Shown piece after piece: positions 8,989 through 20,707 of a stretch of DNA of 64,000 nucleotides (the first letter of the stretch is position 1; the number at the start of each line of letters is the position of its first letter). The position numbers and the translations under genes are program-made. The notes under the pieces were generated by a model. The model saw nothing but the letters and a program-made list of their open reading frames with translations. It was not told the origin of the DNA and made no database searches. Source of the stretch: Trichinella spiralis (lineage: Eukaryota > Nematoda > Enoplea > Trichinellida > Trichinellidae); NCBI GenBank assembly GCA_000181795.3, contig CM012953.1:17721241-17785240 (forward strand). The letters are read 5' to 3'.

Positions 8989-11900
8989 GTGGAATCTGTG
9001 CTAGGATGGATCATCTGTGGTCCCGTGATCGCTAATCCTTCATCACCGATGACAACCACCCTCTGTGCGTCAGTGGATCAAGGCATCGACAGAACGTTGA
9101 GGCGGTTCTGGGAGATCGAGGAGATCGGAGTTGGTTCGAAGGGCGATCCTGAGATGTCGGAGCAGGAGAAGAGTTTTCGGGACAGTCTTTCATTCGACGG
9201 AACAAGATATTCCGTCCGGCTGTTGAAGAAAAGCGGTGAGATGAACCTCCCTAACAACTTTGAGTTAGCACGAAGACGGTTAGGGGCGGTGGAGCGTCGT
9301 TTGGCCCAAGATCCAGTCCGAAGGGAGCAGTATGCTTCCATTTTCCAGGACTACCTGAAGAATGGTTGGGCAGAGCAGGTGAATGACGAAGGGAAAAGCG
9401 GTCGAACATGGTATCTCCCCCACCATGTGGTTTACCAGCAAGGGCCAGAAGGGCAAAAGGCTCGGATCGTCTTTGATGGTTCGGCAAAATATCAAGGAAC
9501 TTCCTTGAATGATCACCTTGACGCCGGCCCGAAAGTGCAGACGGACCTGATGGGGATCCTCTTGCGATTTCGACGGTATCGAGTCGCTCTGCAATCAGAC
9601 ATCGCGAAGATGTATTTGCAGGTGGGACTGCACAAGGACGAGCAGGATATCTGCCGCTTCTTAGGGAGAGACCGTAGTGGCACTCTTGACATCTATCGGC
9701 TCACTCGCGTCTGTTTCGGGTTGGCCTGCTCACCATATTTGGCGATCCAGGTGGTTAATTCTCACTTGGAGGCGCATCGAACGCTCTTCCCGAGCGTTGC
9801 AGACTAAATCAGGTCGTGCATGTATGTGGATGATTTGGTGGTGAGCCGCGACTCGGTAGCCGACGCTAAGTTATTCGTCCATCAAGCCTCTGACCTCCTC
9901 AGCCGGGGTGGTTTCCACCTCACAAAATGGGCAAGCAATGCTCCTGAGGCCCTTTCTGACTTGCCGGCTGAAGATTGCTCAAGTGTCGACCGTTCAAGAC
10001 TTTGGAAAACGCTTGGGATTTCCTGGAATCCCCAGCTCGACCAGCTGTCGATCTGTCCCCCATCGCAAGCGGCTTCTGAAACGCACGGAACCAAATGAGG
10101 ACTTCTCCGACTGGCAGCTTCAGTGTTCGATCTCCTTGGCGCGTTGACCCCGTTCACCGTCCGTGCCAAACAGCTGTTACAGTCGCTCTGGCAAACCGGC
10201 ATATCGTGGGATGATCCCTTACCGCCCGAGATTAGTCGCAAATGGGATCAATGGAGGTCGGACCTAGGTGACCTACACCAGAGCGCGCTGCCCCGGGCGT
10301 ACCTGCCGTACTCCCCGATGGAAGCGAGTCGATTGGAGCTGCATGGCTTTGGAGATGCGTCAGAAGCAGCGTATGCTGCCGTGGTCTACCTGAGAGCCAC
10401 GCAAAGCACGGGAGTGACCCGAGTCAGCTTCGTGGCTGCGAAGTCCAAAGTGGCTCCGCTTAAGAAGCTCAGTGTTCCACGACTGGAGTTGTCGGCGGCC
10501 TTGTTGTGCGTCCGTCTGGTTCGGTATGTGCTACAGGAGTTAGCTCTACCCGTGGATGCCTGCTATTGCTGGAGTGACAGTTTGGTTGCTTTGGGCTGGA
10601 TCCGTGGAGATGCGTGCCGGTGGAAGCCTTTCGTCGCGATCCGAGTTCGTGAGATACAGGGTCTGCTCTCTCCTCAGTATTGGGGTTATTGCCCAACCCA
10701 GGACAATCCTGCAGATTTTGCGAGCCGAGGATGCAGTGTGACAAATTTGTCTAGTTCGCTGAAGTGGTGGCAGGGCCCGACCTGGTTGCGAGCTCCACCC
10801 GAGACCTGGCCACAAGCTGAAAAGGAAGAACGGACTGAGGGCTTGGAGGTGCTCGAAGAGGAACGCCGAGCAACTACTGCATTGGTTGCAGTATCACCGC
10901 CGCAAGATGCGGCCACTGTCATCGACCCAGGTAGGTATTCCAGTTTCGAAAGGCTGATCCGAGTGACTGCCTGGTGCCGACGTTTTCGGAATAACACGAC
11001 CTTGCCCGCCGGCTCAAGAAGAGCAGGGACTGCGTTGATGGCAGACGAGTTAAAGGCAGCCGAGAGAATCTGGATCCGGCAGGAGCAGATCCACGCTTTC
11101 GGATCGAAGGATCCGACTGACAAATCGGTGATGAAGACGTTGTGCGGTCTCAATCCCTTTCTAGATGAGTTCGGGGTCATGAGAGTCGGTGGACGTCTTG
11201 GCAGAGCTCAGCTGGAAGAGGAAGCGAAATTCCCAGCTCTGCTCCCTTGCAAAGGGATGATCGTGGATTTGCTGATCGAACGGGAGCACAGCCGGCAATT
11301 GCACGCTGGTGTGGCTCAAACTCTTGCGGCACTGAGAGAAAGATTCTGGATTCTCCATGGTCGCAGTGCTGTTAAACGCGTTCTCCGCACGTGTAGACTC
11401 TGCCGACGAGTGGCAGCGCGTCCGTTCGAGCAACGGATGGGTGAGTTGCCTGCGACCAGGGTGAATCGAGCGGGGCCGTTCAGCAATGTAGGGATCGACT
11501 TTGCTGGACCCCTTATGATCAGAGACGAAGGTTCCAAGCATGGGAGCAAAAAGGCTTACATCTGCCTGTTTACATGTATGGTTGTCCGAGCCATACACTT
11601 GGAACTCGTCCCTGACCAGACGATCGAGAGCTTTTTGCGTGCATTGCGACGGTTCGTTGCACGTCGCGGACGCCCCGACACCATCCAGTCGGATAATTTT
11701 AGGACATTTCATCAGGCGAACGTCTTCTTGAAACATCTTTTCAGCGGTCAGAACTGGGAGACTGTGCAGCGACATCTCGCATCAGAACGTGTTGAATGGA
11801 TATTCATCACGGAACGTGCCCCCTGGTGCGGGGGGTACTGGGAACGTCTGGTGCGATCAGTGAAAACCGCTTTGAAGGCAACGTTAGGCCAATGTCTGGC

Positions 11901-12408
11901 ATCGCCTGACGAATTGCGCACCGTGTTGTGCGAAGTGGAAGCTCGAGTGAACGATCGTCCACTGACCTTCGTGGGAAGCGACATACAGGAGGAGATGGCC
12001 CTGACTCCGGCGCACTTCCTCGTTGGCCGAAGCTTGACTGCATTTCCAGACCGAAGCGATCGTGCTTCGCGTGGGACAATGAGCAGTAGTCTGCGACACT
12101 TGCTCCGCCGCTGGTCCTACCAGCGGAAGCTCGTGGATGCCTTTTGGAAGCGTTGGCAACGAGAGTACGTGGTGACCCTAAGCTGCAGAGGTAAGTGGAA
12201 AAGGTTGCAGGAGCAACCTCGAGTCGGTGACGTGGTACTGGTCGCTGACTACAACACTCCACGAAGACGTTGGCCCCTTGGCCAAATCGTGGAGTTGCTC
12301 ACTGGCAGTGATGGGTTGGCAAGGTCTGCAAAGGTCAAGACCGCGGCAGGTATCTTGCGTAGATCGATCCGCACTTTGATCCTGCTGGAACCAGCCGAAG
12401 CTCATTGA
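8989..12408 (+). pseudogene. BEL/Pao pol: RT, RNase H and integrase
   Basis: A single frame runs from the gap flank to 12408 with two in-frame stops, TAA at 9805-9807 and TGA at 10096-10098. Domains in order: linker (LRRFWEIEEIG), RT with TWYLPHHVV, RIVFDGSAK, LQSDIAKMYLQV and the catalytic MYVDD at 9820; RNase H with LHGFGDASEAAY near 10340 and CWSDSLVALGW near 10570; integrase with a zinc-binding region (HSRQLHAG...CRLCRR), GIDFAGPL near 11490, IQSDNFRTF near 11690 and WCGGYWERL near 11830; then a C-terminal DUF5641-like segment ending at 12408. The stop at 9805 replaces a likely Gln and the one at 10096 a likely Arg, both single C-to-T changes. Apart from these the enzyme motifs look intact. 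Confidence 0.92.
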
Positions 12409-12434
12409 TGGGCTCCGCCCATCAGGGGGGAGTC

Positions 12435-12785
12435 TGTTAGAAATTCCTCTGGTCGCTCCCGGACGCCTGAGTATCCGTACCTGCGTTCATGGTTACTGTA
12501 GCGGCCTACGGTAGATGACGCAACAGTGTGTGTATTTTAGAGTGTAATAGTGTGTGTGCGTGTGCATATGCTTGTGAGTGTGCGTGGATAGTGCTAGTTC
12601 TGGTTGTCGATTTATTCTTGGTTGTTGAATCTTCAATAAAGTCTCCCGATACGACTTTGTTTTCTTTTCACGTTCGGCAACGAACGGGGTTAATCAGCGG
12701 TTGAGCAATCAAATAAGGTTGGACTCCCGCGTGAATTATTATTACAGTCCACTAGCGCTCAGGAGATACAGTTTTGTTGCTAACA
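12435..12785 (+). repeat. 3' LTR of the young BEL/Pao element
   Basis: Same length and ends as the 5' LTR, and followed at once by CTTGT (12786-12790), the right copy of the target duplication. Confidence 0.95.
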
Positions 12786-13150
12786 CTTGTATTACTATGG
12801 TTCGACATTCCAGATTAAAAAATATCTGCTGCATTTCGAAATGATTTTACCAAACGAAACTGAAAGCAAAGAAAATTATTTGTTTCGCTCTGTTGCCATC
12901 GTAAAAAGTCGTTGTAAACGACGAAACTATACACATATACCTGATCATCTTTTAGACTTACTGTATTGAACAAACGGTGTGTGTGTGGGTGTGTGGGTGG
13001 TGTGACCTGTTCGTGTCTGTTATTCTGTGTTTATTTCCGTAGCTTTTCCTACTTTCACTTTTGAAACCTCGTGTCATTTTGTTTCTATTACGTGTGAGTA
13101 TATATTTATATGTTACTCGAGTAATCCAGGAAACGAAAGAAGAGGTTGTG
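12786..13150. repeat. Old interspersed repeat, partner near 18840-19050
   Basis: The CTTGTATTA...GCATTTCGAAATGATTT...GAAAGCAAAGAAAA block matches 18905-19050. The GTGAGTATATATTTATATGTTACTCGAGTAATCCAGGAAACGAAAGAAGAG block at 13094 matches 18845-18897. The order of the two blocks is reversed between the copies. A GT-rich microsatellite lies at 12976-13001. No coding content is seen. Confidence 0.55.
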
Positions 13151-13342
13151 ATAGGAATCAGTCTTATTGAAGCTCTACGAAGGACAATCACTTAACGGTT
13201 GTTCTTGCGTAACTAAATTTCGTAAATTGCGGCAAGAACTCTACAGGTAGCCTTACTTGATTGTCATTATTGAACCTTTTCCTACATTTGTTGGTGAAAC
13301 GAGCCGGGAGCTGCGGAAGACATAGAAAACAGACGATTCATC

Positions 13343-15330
13343 ATGTCGAAATCGAGAGTAGCTCCTTTGAAGACGATCACCCTTCCACGGTTAGAGCTTA
13401 TGGCAGCTTTAATTGTTACCAAGTTACTTGGCTTCATTAAGAACAGCTTGGCAATACACATCCAATGCGTCATTTGTTGGACCGACAGTCAAATTGTCTT
13501 GAGTTGGATACAAAGAACTGGAAGAAACCGAGTGAAGCGAAGAACTGGAAACCGTTAGTGAGAAACCGAGTCGAACTGATTCAACAGTTGACAGCCAAAA
13601 CTGTGGAAGTATTGTCCGTCAGAAAGCAATCCAGCGAATTTGATTAGCCGCGGAACTAGCGTCACAAAATTAAAGGACTGCCAATTATGGTGAGAAGGAC
13701 TACCATCGCTGTTGAATCCTCAGCCCTGTGAGTCTGAAAAAACATCTGAAGAAAGTACGCAACATCCAGACGCGCTTGAAGCGAGATGTTTGTTCAGCGT
13801 AATATCTCTGATCAATGACGACCAATTCGAATATGTTATCGACCCATCTCGTTTCCAGACCTTCAGCAAACTGACAAGAGTGACGGCATGGTGCCTCCGG
13901 TTTGCGAAGAATTGTCGACATGCATCGAAGCAAAGGCAAGAAGAATTGACCATAGAAGAACGGAACGAGGCAGAGCTTTATTGGATGAAAGCCGTGCAGA
14001 ATGAAACATTCAGAGATGAGAAAAGCTTGCTCATGAAAGGTAAACTGCCGGAAAATAGTCGGCTGATTTCATTTCACCCCTTTCATCGATGAATTTGGCG
14101 TAATTCGAGTTGGAGGACGTTTACGGAAATCAAATTTGCTGTATCAACACAAACATCCTGTTATCCTGCGAAACAGACACAACATCACGGACTTGATCAT
14201 TCAAGGTGAACATAAGCATCAGTGGCATGCTGGAGTCGAACAAACTTTGGTAGCGCTTCGACAACGCTTTTTGGATACTGAAAGGGAGAAGCTCCGTCAA
14301 AAGCGTATTGAGAAAATGTGTTGTATGCCGAAAGGAGAATACACAAGTCTGAACCAAATCATGGCCCCGCTGCCTAAGAACCGATAATTGGAAACTTATG
14401 CCTTCGACAATGTTAGAGTAGATTTTGCCGAACCACTTTATGTTAAGGAAGGAAGAACAAGCAGCAGTATCTACATCTGCCTATTCAGGTGCATGTCTAC
14501 AAGAGCGATACACTTGGAACCCTCGTCGGATATGGCTGCCCAAAGCTTTCTGGCAGCATTTCGCCGATTCATTTCTCGACGAGGCAAACCATCTGTAGTT
14601 GAAACAGATAACTTTGGAACATTCAAATTAGCGGACAAATACCTCCAAGATTTGTTCAGAGGAGACGAAAAATAAAATATTGCAAGAGCCTTGACTGAAG
14701 AGAAAATCGAATGGAGATTTTCCTGTGAAAGATCCCCGTGGTGCGGTGGCTATTGGGAGAGATTAGTAAGATCTGTTAAGACCGCACTTCGCAAAGTTTT
14801 GGCAAAAGCGCTGGTCTTCCGTGAAGAACTCGTTTCCATCCTATGTGAAATGGAAGCTCACATCAATGCAAGACCGCTTACAACCATCAGTGATGACAGC
14901 AATGATTTGGAACCGCTAACGCCGTTTCATTTTGTAACGGGACGAACACTGATGGAGTTACCGGACATGACTACGAAAAGACTCGTTGGGAAAGAATCTA
15001 CTTCGACCACGATGACACTACGATGACGATGGTATTATCAAAGGAAGATATTGAGACATTTGTGGCAACGATGGCGGAAAGAATATTTAGTTAATTTCAA
15101 TCACAGACGAAAATGGGAGACCCAGAAACTGGAATCCAGAATCGGAGACATAGTTTTACTATGCGAAGACGGTCAAACTAGAAGTAAATGGCGCTGGGAA
15201 GAATCTTGGAATTCTACCCCTCGTCAGATGGCATGAAACGAAGTGCTCTGGTGCAAACCGCTGCAGGAACACTTGTTCGATCAATCCGGAAATTGCAGCT
15301 CATCGAACCATCGGCGGGGGAGATGTAAAC
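13343..15330 (+). pseudogene. Decayed BEL/Pao pol (RNase H and integrase)
   Basis: It begins inside RNase H with SKSRVAPLKT and LPRLELMAALI, then CWTDSQIVLSWI. The linker appears at 13850 (RFQTFSKLTRVTAWCLRF) and the integrase zinc region at 14210 (HQWHAGVEQTLVALRQRF). The catalytic contexts are VDFAEPLYV near 14418 (an Asp-Phe-Ala-Glu where most copies have Asp-Phe-Ala-Gly), VETDNFGTFK near 14595 and WCGGYWERLVRS near 14740. It ends with SRIGDIVLLCED near 15140. Stops and frame changes break it many times (for example near 13555, 14090, 14385 and 14675). It is an old copy without LTRs that I can define. Confidence 0.9.
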
Positions 15331-15440
15331 GATCTACATTCCAAAGCGGCTGTCTTTCATCGGTCATCCTCTCCTGACGAAAGTATTGAAATAAGGCTAA
15401 TAAATTACCCGTAGCGCCTGCTTCAAGCAGGCTAACACCC
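15320..15440 (-). pseudogene. MULE transposase scrap
   Basis: On the minus strand the frame reads LEAGATGNLLALFQYFRQE and then PLWNVDRLH. This matches the C-terminal half of the MULE at 4.1-4.2 kb (VGTSGQLEALFQYFQQEW...IPLWNVHGVS). Only about 40 codons remain, between the end of one BEL copy and the truncated LTR of another. Confidence 0.7.
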
Positions 15441-15442
15441 GT

Positions 15443-15633
15443 TGTATGTTCGATCCAACTGTGCTCGGAGCAGTTGAATTTCACTAACGGGTCACTGGCC
15501 CTCTCTCAGGGGTATGAGCGTTAGTTCCAGTTCGAGAACAACAACACACGGAAACTAAGATTTACTCAGGAAGAAACACAAAACGTTTACACGCCAACAC
15601 AACACGTACAAGGTCACGTTTTATATGACAACA
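15443..15633 (-). repeat. Truncated 3' LTR of the minus-strand BEL
   Basis: It shares GTTCGATCCAA...CTCGGA.CAGTTGAATTTCACTAA and ACACGCCAACACAACAC with 18547-18825 but lacks roughly 90 bases next to the coding side. Confidence 0.8.
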
Positions 15634-16472
15634 CTCTGTCGGCCAGCGCGTCGATATTCCCGCGGTGCTGCGCATGGTGCCTCCCCACCTGCATGGCCAG
15701 GAATGGAGAGCACGTGAGGCCGAACCCCACCCGCGTTAGCCGATAGACCTTCACGGGGGCTCCGCAGTCCCTTCCCTGCCATAGGAAACGGCAAATGTCC
15801 CGATCTTCCGGACGCAATCTGACCTGCAGGTACATCTTTTCAATGTCGGCCTGCAGCGCGATCCTGGATCGGCGGAACCGGAGGAGCACGGCGACCAAGT
15901 CGGGTTGTAACTTCGGTCCTGGGTCGAAACAGTTGTTTAAGGATGTCCCGTTCCATTCTGCAGAACCGTCAAACACCACCCGACACTTCGTCTTACCTTG
16001 ATTGTGTTGGTAGACGGCATGATGGCGCAGGTACCAAGTTCTTCCTGGCAGACCTGATGTTCCATCCACTTCTTCTGCCCATCCACGGTCAAGGTAGTCA
16101 CGGATGACTCCTGCGTACTCCTGGTCTTACTCCGGATCTCGGTTCAACTACCTTCTGAACGCTCTCAAACGTTGCATGGCGACCTCGCGGTTGTCTGGCA
16201 GGTGCACTGCCCCTGCTCTCCACAAAACCCCAACGACATATCTCGTTCCATCAAACGTGACCGACTCACTGAACTTTATCTTGACTTCCTCGTCCGGATC
16301 GGTTGCTGCCTCCTGCACCACCCCAATCGAATCGATATCCCAGAATCTTCTCAACAGTCAGTTGAGTTCTTCAGTCGCTCCGGCAGAGCTACCTTTTGTT
16401 ACCGTCGAGACCATGGTAGTCCCTTTTTGCCAGCCGACATCGCGCCTACGGACCGCAAAGGATCCACCCTAA
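15634..16472 (-). pseudogene. BEL/Pao RT, N-terminal half only
   Basis: Minus-strand frames give LRRFWDIDSIG (near 16350), then RTWYLRHHAVY, CRVVFDGSAEW, LQADIEKMYLQV, CRFLWQGRD and VGFGLTCSPFLAMQV, which are the fingers and palm motifs of a BEL/Pao reverse transcriptase. The catalytic YVDD that should follow is absent because the sequence passes into LTR at about 15633. A frame break separates the linker from RT near 16110. Confidence 0.9.
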
Positions 16473-16879
16473 AATGGTGTAACGAAACAACACTTTTATT
16501 CAGTTGGGAATAACTATATAAAGCGATAACACACACGCAAAGGGGTACACTCACGACAATACTGAACTGGTTAGCACGTCGACTCAACGTCACTTCATGC
16601 CAAACCTTAGCTCTCCTACTGTGGATTATTGATGTTCAGGTTGTTGAGTTCGTAATCACATTACAGTGGTCTCCATGGCAATGAGATCATCTTCTCCTGC
16701 TACTCTCAGCCCTCTGCCTAGTACTCGATAGTACATGTTGAATCTGATCAACACGTGGATCGATGTGAGGCATGGCGGAGTAGCCAGAGTCGCTGCCCGA
16801 GGAAGATCGATTTCACGTTCAATCAGCGCGCTGTCAATTCCAATTTCGTGCCCACAGCCGTCTCTTCATGTGTCAGACC

Positions 16880-18497
16880 TTACTGGAAACGCACGTGGCG
16901 TGAGTCGGCGACTCTAGCACTCAGGCCATGTACACCCCTGACGGTCACCGCGCTTGGTATTCTGCTGAGCTCCAGTTCATCGGCGACGTCAGTCCTGATG
17001 AGTGGTTTCTCCGAAGCACTGTTGAGAAGGCAGTTGACCAACCGCTTCTTCCCGTTCTCACCGTAGGACATCGCTTGAACGACAGGCAGGAGGACCCCGG
17101 GAGCCCGAACAGTCGAGGAGAAGTGGACATCGACTGGAGCGAGTTCAGTGGCAGCTCTGCCAGAAGCCGCATCTTCTGCTTCCAAACCCTGGGAGTGGTG
17201 CCGTTGTTGGTTTTTTCTCCTTAACAGCTGCATCCGGTTGCGCCGCGGGTCTTGCATTTCATGAAGCTGCTGGCCGCCTGGTTCGTCTGCGGTTCTGACG
17301 ACGGTGGGGGTTCTCCGAGGCAAGCAGAGGGTGCTGACCTGGTCGATCAGGATTCTGCTGGCAGCTCCCTCTACGGTGCCCTTTCCGCAGACATCCAAAA
17401 CACAACCGGTCTTTTCGGACACACTGCCATCGTCCTGGCCCGTAGAGTTTGCCGAATCGTGGGTAATTCTCAACGGGATGGATTCCGCAGCACACCGCGC
17501 AGTTTCCGACTGGATCCACTTGTATAGTGGCCATCATGAAACGCTCTCCCTGCTCAGGCCTCCGCTCTGGTTTCCGAGCAGTCATCTTCCTTGCCGAGCC
17601 CTTGATCTGAGACTGGCTCAGCAAGAAGGAGAGGAACACCGCTGAGGTATTTTTCTCATTCGTTAGCTCTTGTATGAATGCCCTCCAGGCTTTCAAGGTG
17701 TCTGGCGGCAGCTTATTCTTGATCATGAGAAGAAGAGCGTGGAAGCCGCTCAAGTTTGCGTCTACATCCTTCCCCAGAGCTCTCAATTCGAGAAAGTGGC
17801 GGTTCAAGTCATCGTGGAGCCTCGTCAGCTCAGCTGCTCTGTCCTCAGAGCACTCCTTCAAGCCGACCACCTTCAACACGTGACTCTCCACCACCTCGGA
17901 CACTCAATGTAATCCGTCCGATTGTGGAGCGTCCGAACGACCTCAGGGTAATTTTCCGCTCAGACCGTGATTCCTTCAATGGCCTTCAACGCTGCGCCGG
18001 ACAAACATGACCGCAAATGAAGAAGCTTGGTGATGGCACCAAGGTCCTCCCGTCGATCAACGCTCACCTCGAATTGATCCCAGAATGACTTAAACTCCAG
18101 GATGTTACCGTCAAACGTTTGCAGTGGCACCGGCTGCAGCTTCCCCAGCTGCGACGTCGGTCAACGCAGGTTTCGCCATTGGCTCCTTCCTCTCGTCCCT
18201 CTCTTTCAAGAAGGTGTCAGCCAGAGTGCGTGTTGTGAACACTTCCTTGCATAACTCGCGCCATTCATTAAGGGCAGCTTCCAGAGTCTCTCCATCGGGG
18301 AGTACGTCTTCCAATGCGACCTGAGCTCGGTGCGATACCGCATACTGCGCATCCAAGGCACGAAGAGCATTCCTGACCGCTAACTCAGAGATGTCTGTCT
18401 CGAGCTGATCCAGTACTTGAAGGATGGTCTCCGGCAGACGCTTCTGTTCAATCTGTTGGCGCCTCTTAACTGTTTCAATCTTCATCTCGTGAAACAA
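16880..18497 (-). pseudogene. BEL/Pao gag and protease, minus strand
   Basis: The N-terminal part opens at 18497 (MFHEMKIETVKRRQ) and is broken near 18111. A middle part at 17903-17259 has a DUF1759-like region and zinc knuckles (CAVCCGIHPVENYP, then CFGCLRKGHRRGSC). A protease part at 17473-16880 has VNCLLNSASEKPLIRTDV, where the usual DTA active-site triad reads N-S-A. The Asp-to-Asn change means this protease would not cut. Frames are broken at least three times. Confidence 0.85.
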
Positions 18498-18546
18498 GAT
18501 AAAAAATTCTCAGATTCCGGCCTTCCCGGCTCATGGCACCAAAATA

Positions 18547-18825
18547 TGTGTTCGATCCAAATGCACTCGGAACAGTTGAATTTCACTAACTGGTCACTGG
18601 CCCTCTCTCAGGCGTATGAGCGTTAGTTTCAGTTCGAGAACAACAACACACGGAAACAAAGATTTCCCCGGAACTATCACACAAAATGATTACACGCCAA
18701 CACAACACTCAAGGTCACGTTTTCCACTCGCGTTCACACTCACCGATTACGTCACCACAACTGCCAACCGTCGGTTACGGTAGCAGATAGGGATCTTCAG
18801 GCTCAAATGGAGGGATTTCTCAACA
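18547..18825 (-). repeat. 5' LTR of the minus-strand BEL
   Basis: On the minus strand it starts TGTTGAGAAATCCCTCC and ends GGATCGAACACA. The next bases (TATTTTGGTGCCATGAGCC) form the probable primer-binding site. Confidence 0.8.
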
Positions 18826-19944
18826 CCTTGTGTTATTCTGTTATCTGTGAGTAAATATTTATATATTAATCGAGTAATCCAGTAATCGAAAGAAGAGTTT
18901 GCAATACTTGTATTTTAATGATAAGGAAATGTTGGACTTTCGAGATCAAATTCAGCGCTTATGATTTAGCTGCTCTGTTGCATTTTGAAATCATTTCAAC
19001 AATGAAAACAAAAAGCAAAGAAAAATATTTTTCATTTCAAGTTTACTCCATTATGAATGTGCCCGTTATCTTGCTCTACCAGCGCATATGCTCTGCTAAA
19101 ATACGATCACTGCGAATCATTCTCGTCGCCAGGAATAAGCATAAATTGGTCTTTTATTTTCCACTGAAGCTTCCATTCCCATTGTTGAGCGTGACAATAA
19201 TTGAACACTATCACGGGGTTTACTGCCTGCGTCAGACAATGAGTTGATTTGAGAAAGCATCCACAACGTCATAAAAAATTCCATACTACCCATGACATTG
19301 TTGGGATTCTGCTTGAATTCGTGCTTTGTGTAAATTGATAGCATCATATTGCTCAGAAAGACTAAAATGTTCCTGTAGAGTAGTGTGAGGTGTTAAGAAG
19401 TGTGTGACGCAGTATACACTGACTTCACAATACCGGCGGTCTGTGAAAAATTTCTCAGATGTAGCGCAGATGCTCCATGCATCGAACTGAAAATTCTTTT
19501 GCCCAACTTTGGTGATTTGAGGACATGTGTGTTGATTTAGTCAAATTTTAGAAAATCCTTCGTGCTGAATGTTAAACTGGCTTATGATAATCACTGCGCA
19601 ACTTTTTTTTGTGTTAAGCTAGTGAGGACGGATAGCTGAATTGCCAACGTAAAAAGTGATTAGGTGTCGAATTACAAAAACAATAAATGACCTCACTAAA
19701 CATATTCATTTAAGATCTCTTTGTTAAGTTATCTCTTCTATTTGCTGTTCATTTGTTGCTTCTTTATTTTTGGTAGAATGATGTAATTTGATAATAAAAA
19801 ATTTAATTTGTAAGAACAAGACCTTCAATTTTATTTTTCCTTATTACATTTCTCAGTGTTCATCACTAGCTTGTGCTATTTTCTGTCGTATGTTTGAGAA
19901 TTTTTTTCACATGATGCAGATGAAAAATAATAAAATTCAGTTGG
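18826..19944. other. AT-rich spacer with old repeat blocks
   Basis: 18841-19050 matches blocks at 12786-13150. The remainder holds no open frame with a recognisable motif. Confidence 0.6.
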
Positions 19945-20045
19945 TATTCCACTAAACCAACAAAAGTTAATATACGAAAGAAGGCGCTACACGCTCAAGC
20001 GCACAAATCATAATGATAAATACTGGTTGTGAACAAAGATACAAA
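19945..20045 (+). pseudogene. FLYWCH-finger exon remnant
   Basis: ACCAACAAAAGTTAATATACG and the next 60 bases align with the FLYWCH exon at 3125-3210 (reading NQQKLIYERRRYTLKR). The exon is followed by TTATTATAATG, similar to the intron start of the 3-kb copy. The MULE catalytic part is absent here. Confidence 0.6.
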
Positions 20046-20290
20046 CAATGACTTTATGTAGCAGATTATTATAATGTGTCGCATCCAGAACTGGTAAAAT
20101 CCGTTGAATCGACAGCTACAAATAGCGCAGCGCGTCACGAGAGTAACCTTATGCAAATGTGATAAGGAAAATTGCCGACGGCAGTTGCTGCAAGAGATGA
20201 CCCTATTCAAAACCAGAAGTGATTTTATATATAAATCTCTGTTCGCTAAGAGTTGTTGTTGTTGAATAAATATCCACTCAAGAAAGGCGT

Positions 20291-20707
20291 TGTAACAACC
20301 ATTGCTGTACGGCGTGTCATTCGGTCATTGACCCAAGGGCCCGCCGGTCACTGATGGTCCGTTGGGGCAGCGGATCAAAGCCGCCGCGCAACAAGCCGCT
20401 GATTTATAGAAGGGCCGCAAGCCGGGGGACTGTCAGCAAGGCAATGGAGGGATCAAATTTCAGTTGACCCACTCCGGTGCCCCCCCTACGGCGAAATACT
20501 TCTATATATTAGAGCGGCGAAGACCATCCGGCGGTTAGTAAGTGGACGAGCGTGGAGTGCGAGTGCTGCGACGATACGAACGTGGAAGATGGCTACACGA
20601 AGACGAGACAGCGCGAGCGAAGACGAGCCGGCCAAGAGTGATAACGGGCGAACTGGAGCGGACCCGGAGGAAGCGAACCAGACGACCCCGCCCAGCGGGT
20701 CGTTACA
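20291..20707 (+). repeat. Gypsy 5' LTR
   Basis: TGTAAC...GTTACA ends. TATATATTA near 20503 is a candidate TATA box. An ATG at 20589 opens the gag frame inside the LTR. Confidence 0.95.

Larger units (their letters stand above)
6491..12785 (+). mobile_element. Complete, recently inserted BEL/Pao retrotransposon
   Basis: Two 351-bp LTRs (6491-6841 and 12435-12785) begin TGTTAGAAATTCC and end GTTGCTAACA. I count two differences between them. The element is flanked on both sides by CTTGT, a 5-bp target duplication. The internal part carries a gag/protease frame and an RT-RNase H-integrase frame in BEL/Pao order. A G-rich tract (CAGGGGGGAGTC) precedes the right LTR as polypurine tract. Despite its youth it has in-frame stops and contains an assembly gap with duplicated flanks. 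Confidence 0.96.
15443..18825 (-). mobile_element. Minus-strand BEL/Pao with large internal deletion
   Basis: The element reads right to left: 5' LTR 18547-18825, leader, gag (18497 downward), zinc knuckles and protease (17903-16880), RT linker (about 16354-16148) and the first half of RT (16069-15634). It then jumps straight into a shortened 3' LTR (15443-15633). The rest of RT, RNase H and integrase are missing, so it cannot move on its own. No matching flanking duplication was found. Confidence 0.88.

Noticed and set aside
8509-9062. Biological tandem duplication in the BEL protease region
   Set aside because: The Ns between the copies and the homopolymer-only differences point to an unmerged assembly overlap.
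12976-13001. GT-run as a telomere-like or regulatory repeat
   Set aside because: An ordinary GTGTGGGT-type microsatellite without the regularity of a telomere repeat.
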